From NCBI GenBank assembly GCA_002296125.1, contig DBHI01000064.1, forward strand, positions 1 to 36,188: a DNA stretch of 36,188 bases, written 5' to 3'. Made by a program: the position numbers and the translations under genes. Positions within the stretch are counted from its first letter, which is position 1, and every line of letters starts with the position of its first letter. The DNA comes from Anaerolineales bacterium UBA832. GTDB taxonomy: Bacteria; Chloroflexota; Anaerolineae; Anaerolineales; UBA11657. The notes under the pieces were generated by a model. The model worked only from the letters and a program-made list of their open reading frames with translations. It was not told the origin of the DNA and did not search any database. Of this stretch, positions 33,901 through 36,188 are shown piece by piece.

Positions 33901-36188
33901 CAGTCACTTTTGATTCTGAAACTGGAGAAATGAAGCCAACAGTAATTTTATTTACAGGTGGTGATTTTGCAGGTTTTGATGCATTTGATGAAGACAAAAT
34001 GTCAGGTGGTCTTGCAGAAGAAGGTAATGAGCTTGATCTGGTCACACCTCGTTTGCCAGGTATGGAGTTTGACAATCAGGGACGTATTACTGGACAAGAT
34101 GATTTGTCCTTTGTGACTTTCGATGCACTTGGTCAGGCAAGTGAGTGGGCAATGCCTGATCCATTTATGTTTGATTCTGATGGTGAAGTGTTAGCTGTAC
34201 AGCCACCACCTGCATTTTTATTTGGGGACAGTGGATATCAATTTGGGATGCATCAAGATGAACCTTTCTTTTTTCATGATGATCATGAGTTGTTAGATGA
34301 TGGTCCACAGATAGTGTACGATGAATTTGGTGTTCCTATGACAACAGACATGAATATGATGGCTCAAATAATGCGCGATGAATCTGGCCAAGAAACAGGA
34401 CGTCAGATGTTAGGTCGTACTACCGCTTGGGATGATGATTTCTTTTCACATGGTCTTGCGTTGGAGACAGAACAATTTCATGTGACTATGTTCGATGATT
34501 CTGGTAATGTATCGACAGTATCAATGTTCAGTGAACCAGTATTTGATGATGGTGGAGGATGGGCTGGTATGTTACCACCGCCAATTTTGATGCATAACGA
34601 AGACGGAAATCCACATAGTTTCCGTGAATCTGATCTCATCCTTTCTACTGATTTAATGCAAGATATATTTTTTGGAGATATCGCAAGGCGTTCAGGTATT
34701 GAAGAAGGTGTAGAAGGTAAATTGGAATTAGACTTTTTTGGTGCTGCTGGAGCTAGAGTAGGTGGTATGGAATTTGATAATATGGAATTAAGTGGTAATT
34801 TGGGTCCAGAAGATTCGCAAACTGATTATATGCCAGGTGATCCATTTAGAGACCCATTTGCTGCGGTACCTTGGGGTCAAGGACCAGAAGCGTTTGGTAA
34901 TTTTAATAGCGAAGTACAAAACAATTTTGCTGTTTCAGGTTTTTATGATTATGAAGAAGGTATAGCACATAGCTTTGATGAATTTAGCGGATCTGATGAT
35001 GGAAAGTTTGAACAATTCAAATTCTTTGGTGATGGAGGTTTAGGTGCACCACAGTTCTACACTGACGATGGTGAGGTATTTATTGCACCTACTATAGGAG
35101 GTCCGCCAGAAATATTCTTTGAATTTGATATAGAAAGTGATGATGGAGAACTCCAATCATATGGTCAGTTTGAGGATGAGGATAGTTTTGGTCCATCAGT
35201 TGGCAGTCTTGTGGGAGGTGGTGGAGACACTAGTGATGGAATGGATTTCTATAAGTTGCCTTTAGGAGTTGAATTGCCTGCAGCCTTTAGTGTGGGTTGG
35301 GGTGCCGTGGATCATTACGGTGGAGAACGTTTTGGTGCCGAACAAGGTTTCCAAGATGAAGGTAACTTTAGTTCTGATGATGTATTAGAAGAAAATATTG
35401 AAGTTGAAACTCGTGATGATATGGGAAGTTTGCCAGACGATGCTAGTTTTGAGCAGCAGGACCAGTTTGCTCAGGAGTCTGAAGATAGCAGAACAAATTG
35501 TGCACCTGGTGACACTATTTGTGAGGAAGCATTAGCAGTCTCTGTATTATCTGATTCTAGTGAGAATTTTGATGATGTTACCTATAGTGATGACAATAGT
35601 GTAGATGATTTTTGGGAAATTGCTAATGATGATATTCATGTCCATACAGGTGATGAATCTTTCAATGCATTTGATTATTTCTTTGGTGGTGGATTTGCTC
35701 AGCAAAAAGGTAATGATTATCAATCAGAACTTGGTGATGATGTGGATGTGGAAGATCCTGTGAGAGATGTTGGTATAGGTGGTGAAGCTTCTATGGATTT
35801 CTTGAACACTTTGTTTACTGGAGGTCCGAATCAAGATACTAACTTGCAAGATTTTAATAATGAATTTGATGATGAGTCAGAAGGTTTTGTAGATCAACGA
35901 ATTGATGATCAGGCGAATAATCAAGGGAGTGATTTTAATTTCTTAGGTCGACCAGCTGATGATGAATCTAGTGATGAAGGTGTAGGAGGAGGGTTTGACT
36001 TTTTTGGACAGTTTGGTCAGGATGATGAATATGAAGAAGATGATGATTGGGATGAAGAAGATTGGAATGAAGACAATAATTTTATAGAAGAAGGTACTTG
36101 TGATCCTCAGATTGATCCATCTTGTGGAGAAGGTACGCATGATAATAAAGATGGGGGTGGTGACTGGCAAGGTCCACCACCTGCTGAT
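30996..36188 (+). CDS. Giant FecR-domain acidic lipoprotein (3' end beyond window)
   Basis: 1731 codons run without a stop to the last base, so the gene is incomplete. The start MKKNNSRYLIKNYS, a hydrophobic helix and lipobox L-V-T-A-Cys33 predict a lipoprotein. A Ser/Thr/Glu/Pro linker follows. Two FecR-type domains come next, about 94-207 and 251-392. Each has V-L-(T/S)-GRVD, GT-x-(L/V)-R-(A/T)-YQLS-x-ARLDLADGSK, EPxTPVTQA and GEAAFDVNGPLAG, and only the second continues into the full FecR end (SFTVNAGN...LLEGKV). Residues about 400-860 are Ala/Val/Glu-rich and likely helical in part. Residues 870-1360 hold repeated 'FDxxGx' turns and PPP stretches. From about 1400 on the chain is strongly acidic with many Phe-Gly and Asn/Gln. 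Close cysteine pairs stand at 1502/1509 and 1702/1710. Base use looks less AT-rich than in neighbours. A surface adhesin, scaffold or S-layer-associated role is conceivable but unproven. Confidence 0.85.
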   Translation, partial: MKKNNSRYLIKNYSAVRLIVTVYVVICILVTACAGPSSTSTSDTSESKIESTKVSDMLEPTEVVVPVVEPTVVSSVEEEPVEEAAPVVETIAEVLLTVLTGRVDYMLPDTEDWQQALGEEIPLQIGTQLRAYQLSSARLDLADGSKVLMKPVSKIGMTTYVHEPETPVTQAFVDIPEGEAAFDVNGPLAGEDSSFLVKMPTGVFSVNPESDETEKSVVETPEEQPEPEDAEAAAENPVIASTEEELNLADVTLNVLSGRVDFLLPGADDWQLADGEAFSIDLGTEVRTYQLSMARLDLADGSKIMMKPTSKVSVTSYLHEPATPVTQAYVSVPEGEAAFDVNGPLAGADSTFMVEMPTGVFSVTGTSFTVNAGNTDQPSQINLLEGKVVAGATIQNTVTGELEAMFFEMEAGEDGAAMNFMSSEQAAEIVLESGQDTDVQQQVAAMSIITSQGNDGIEVAAESGLAAAVEQGLESGTVSVISEEQLQVVEDAVQEGVLSETTPIVIVSDELAEVLSSEPGEDSILTGTGVEIKTAVEALTGDDTASREGVIDSALQSFTDSFEGLQPTVVTDAKGNTVKIMPPDITINADGTANVEPGKLVDENGDPLSSEVLTVVSESNVTVFDPISGEVTELDITDALALPTADPLATADQRANLLGAELFEGPQQADSDNGQVMFIAGSTGVNLLQGEGVASGLGVDALTGELVPFVMEVEAGTSGTVIEIPSADQLPIELKKKGTVSGLLDALGVIAASGKNILEAVEEKGLLQTAGELLNSDKATGLLGANASGVSDVIADNSEVVGDKVKTLDSKTLQTLSAAGLADASLGAVGMGTKRSTELIDSTVTTGGPKQESLVNSFIGDFTGPKSDPILDADGNVIGEVPPPAVVFDENGIPQGLMPSTPVDSQGEEFDLQELEQLTNAGAGEIFMLDPNTGESVPVGGGQVATWGVQNLLATTDARGVGQQSMFPPVTFDSETGEMKPTVILFTGGDFAGFDAFDEDKMSGGLAEEGNELDLVTPRLPGMEFDNQGRITGQDDLSFVTFDALGQASEWAMPDPFMFDSDGEVLAVQPPPAFLFGDSGYQFGMHQDEPFFFHDDHELLDDGPQIVYDEFGVPMTTDMNMMAQIMRDESGQETGRQMLGRTTAWDDDFFSHGLALETEQFHVTMFDDSGNVSTVSMFSEPVFDDGGGWAGMLPPPILMHNEDGNPHSFRESDLILSTDLMQDIFFGDIARRSGIEEGVEGKLELDFFGAAGARVGGMEFDNMELSGNLGPEDSQTDYMPGDPFRDPFAAVPWGQGPEAFGNFNSEVQNNFAVSGFYDYEEGIAHSFDEFSGSDDGKFEQFKFFGDGGLGAPQFYTDDGEVFIAPTIGGPPEIFFEFDIESDDGELQSYGQFEDEDSFGPSVGSLVGGGGDTSDGMDFYKLPLGVELPAAFSVGWGAVDHYGGERFGAEQGFQDEGNFSSDDVLEENIEVETRDDMGSLPDDASFEQQDQFAQESEDSRTNCAPGDTICEEALAVSVLSDSSENFDDVTYSDDNSVDDFWEIANDDIHVHTGDESFNAFDYFFGGGFAQQKGNDYQSELGDDVDVEDPVRDVGIGGEASMDFLNTLFTGGPNQDTNLQDFNNEFDDESEGFVDQRIDDQANNQGSDFNFLGRPADDESSDEGVGGGFDFFGQFGQDDEYEEDDDWDEEDWNEDNNFIEEGTCDPQIDPSCGEGTHDNKDGGGDWQGPPPAD
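31275..32170 (+). repeat. Tandem duplicated FecR domains
   Basis: Codons 94-207 and 251-392 of the lipoprotein encode two copies of the same domain. They share DLADGSK, PVTQA and AAFDVNGPLAG almost unchanged, separated by an acidic Glu/Pro/Ala linker. The first copy is cut short at GVFSVNPE. Confidence 0.85.
33606..35085 (+). repeat. Degenerate 'hydrophobic-F-D-x-x-G' turn repeats in the FecR lipoprotein
   Basis: At least eleven copies are seen between residues 871 and 1360, for example LDADGNV (871), VFDENGI (887), TFDSETGE (971), EFDNQGR (1024), TFDALGQ (1041), MFDSDGEV (1058), VYDEFGV (1107), MFDDSGNV (1165), MHNEDGN (1199) and YTDDGEV (1355). PPP stands just before several copies (882, 1070, 1194). 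The unit looks like a beta-hairpin turn that could bind calcium. Confidence 0.55.

Overview
This window looks like part of the chromosome of a low-GC, non-phage bacterium, most likely a member of the Chloroflexota (Dehalococcoidia/SAR202-like). That placement is an inference. It rests on a short bacterial Elp3 with the CPGKCIFCP-type cluster, large GT-C/PTPS-related membrane proteins with Chloroflexota-style C-terminal beta domains, tandem FemAB proteins, a LemA/M48 pair and FecR-domain lipoproteins. I see no phage, transposon, plasmid or CRISPR signature. Coding density is high, and no gene-free gap exceeds about 220 bases.

Layout. 1-1868: the end of a cyclic amidohydrolase converges on an alanine/serine-glyoxylate aminotransferase. 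2017-6024: a 1023-residue membrane protein is followed by pseudouridine-5'-phosphate glycosidase (psuG). 6143-7773: ribosomal protein L9 and a RodZ-like membrane HTH protein. 7994-10466: a Trm9-like methyltransferase and Elp3 diverge from a 23-bp gap, followed by tRNA-Val(CAC). 10573-16634: a polytopic membrane protein, LemA, an M48 metalloprotease and an amidase. 16657-19468 (minus strand): lutABC, encoding the lactate-oxidising iron-sulphur complex. 19661-28178: an SDR reductase, two tandem PTPS-related membrane proteins, an O-methyltransferase and two tandem FemAB transferases, a likely envelope or surface-polymer locus. 28187-30801 (minus): an M20 peptidase overlaps a GT-C glycosyltransferase. 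30996 to the end: the first 1731 codons of a giant acidic FecR-domain lipoprotein, open at the window edge.

The most striking observation is the elp3/Trm9-like pair. In eukaryotes Elp3 begins and Trm9/ALKBH8 completes the mcm5U modification of wobble uridine. Here a homologue of each appears to be fired from one shared, overlapping -10 element, and both transcripts should be leaderless. More widely, several transcription-unit-first genes have a TATAAT-like box 6-9 nt before the start codon and no Shine-Dalgarno, whereas several internal genes carry GGAG/GAGG. The second striking item is the FecR lipoprotein, with duplicated FecR domains, about eleven copies of a degenerate 'FDxxGx' turn motif, and an acidic Phe/Gly-rich tail with close cysteine pairs.
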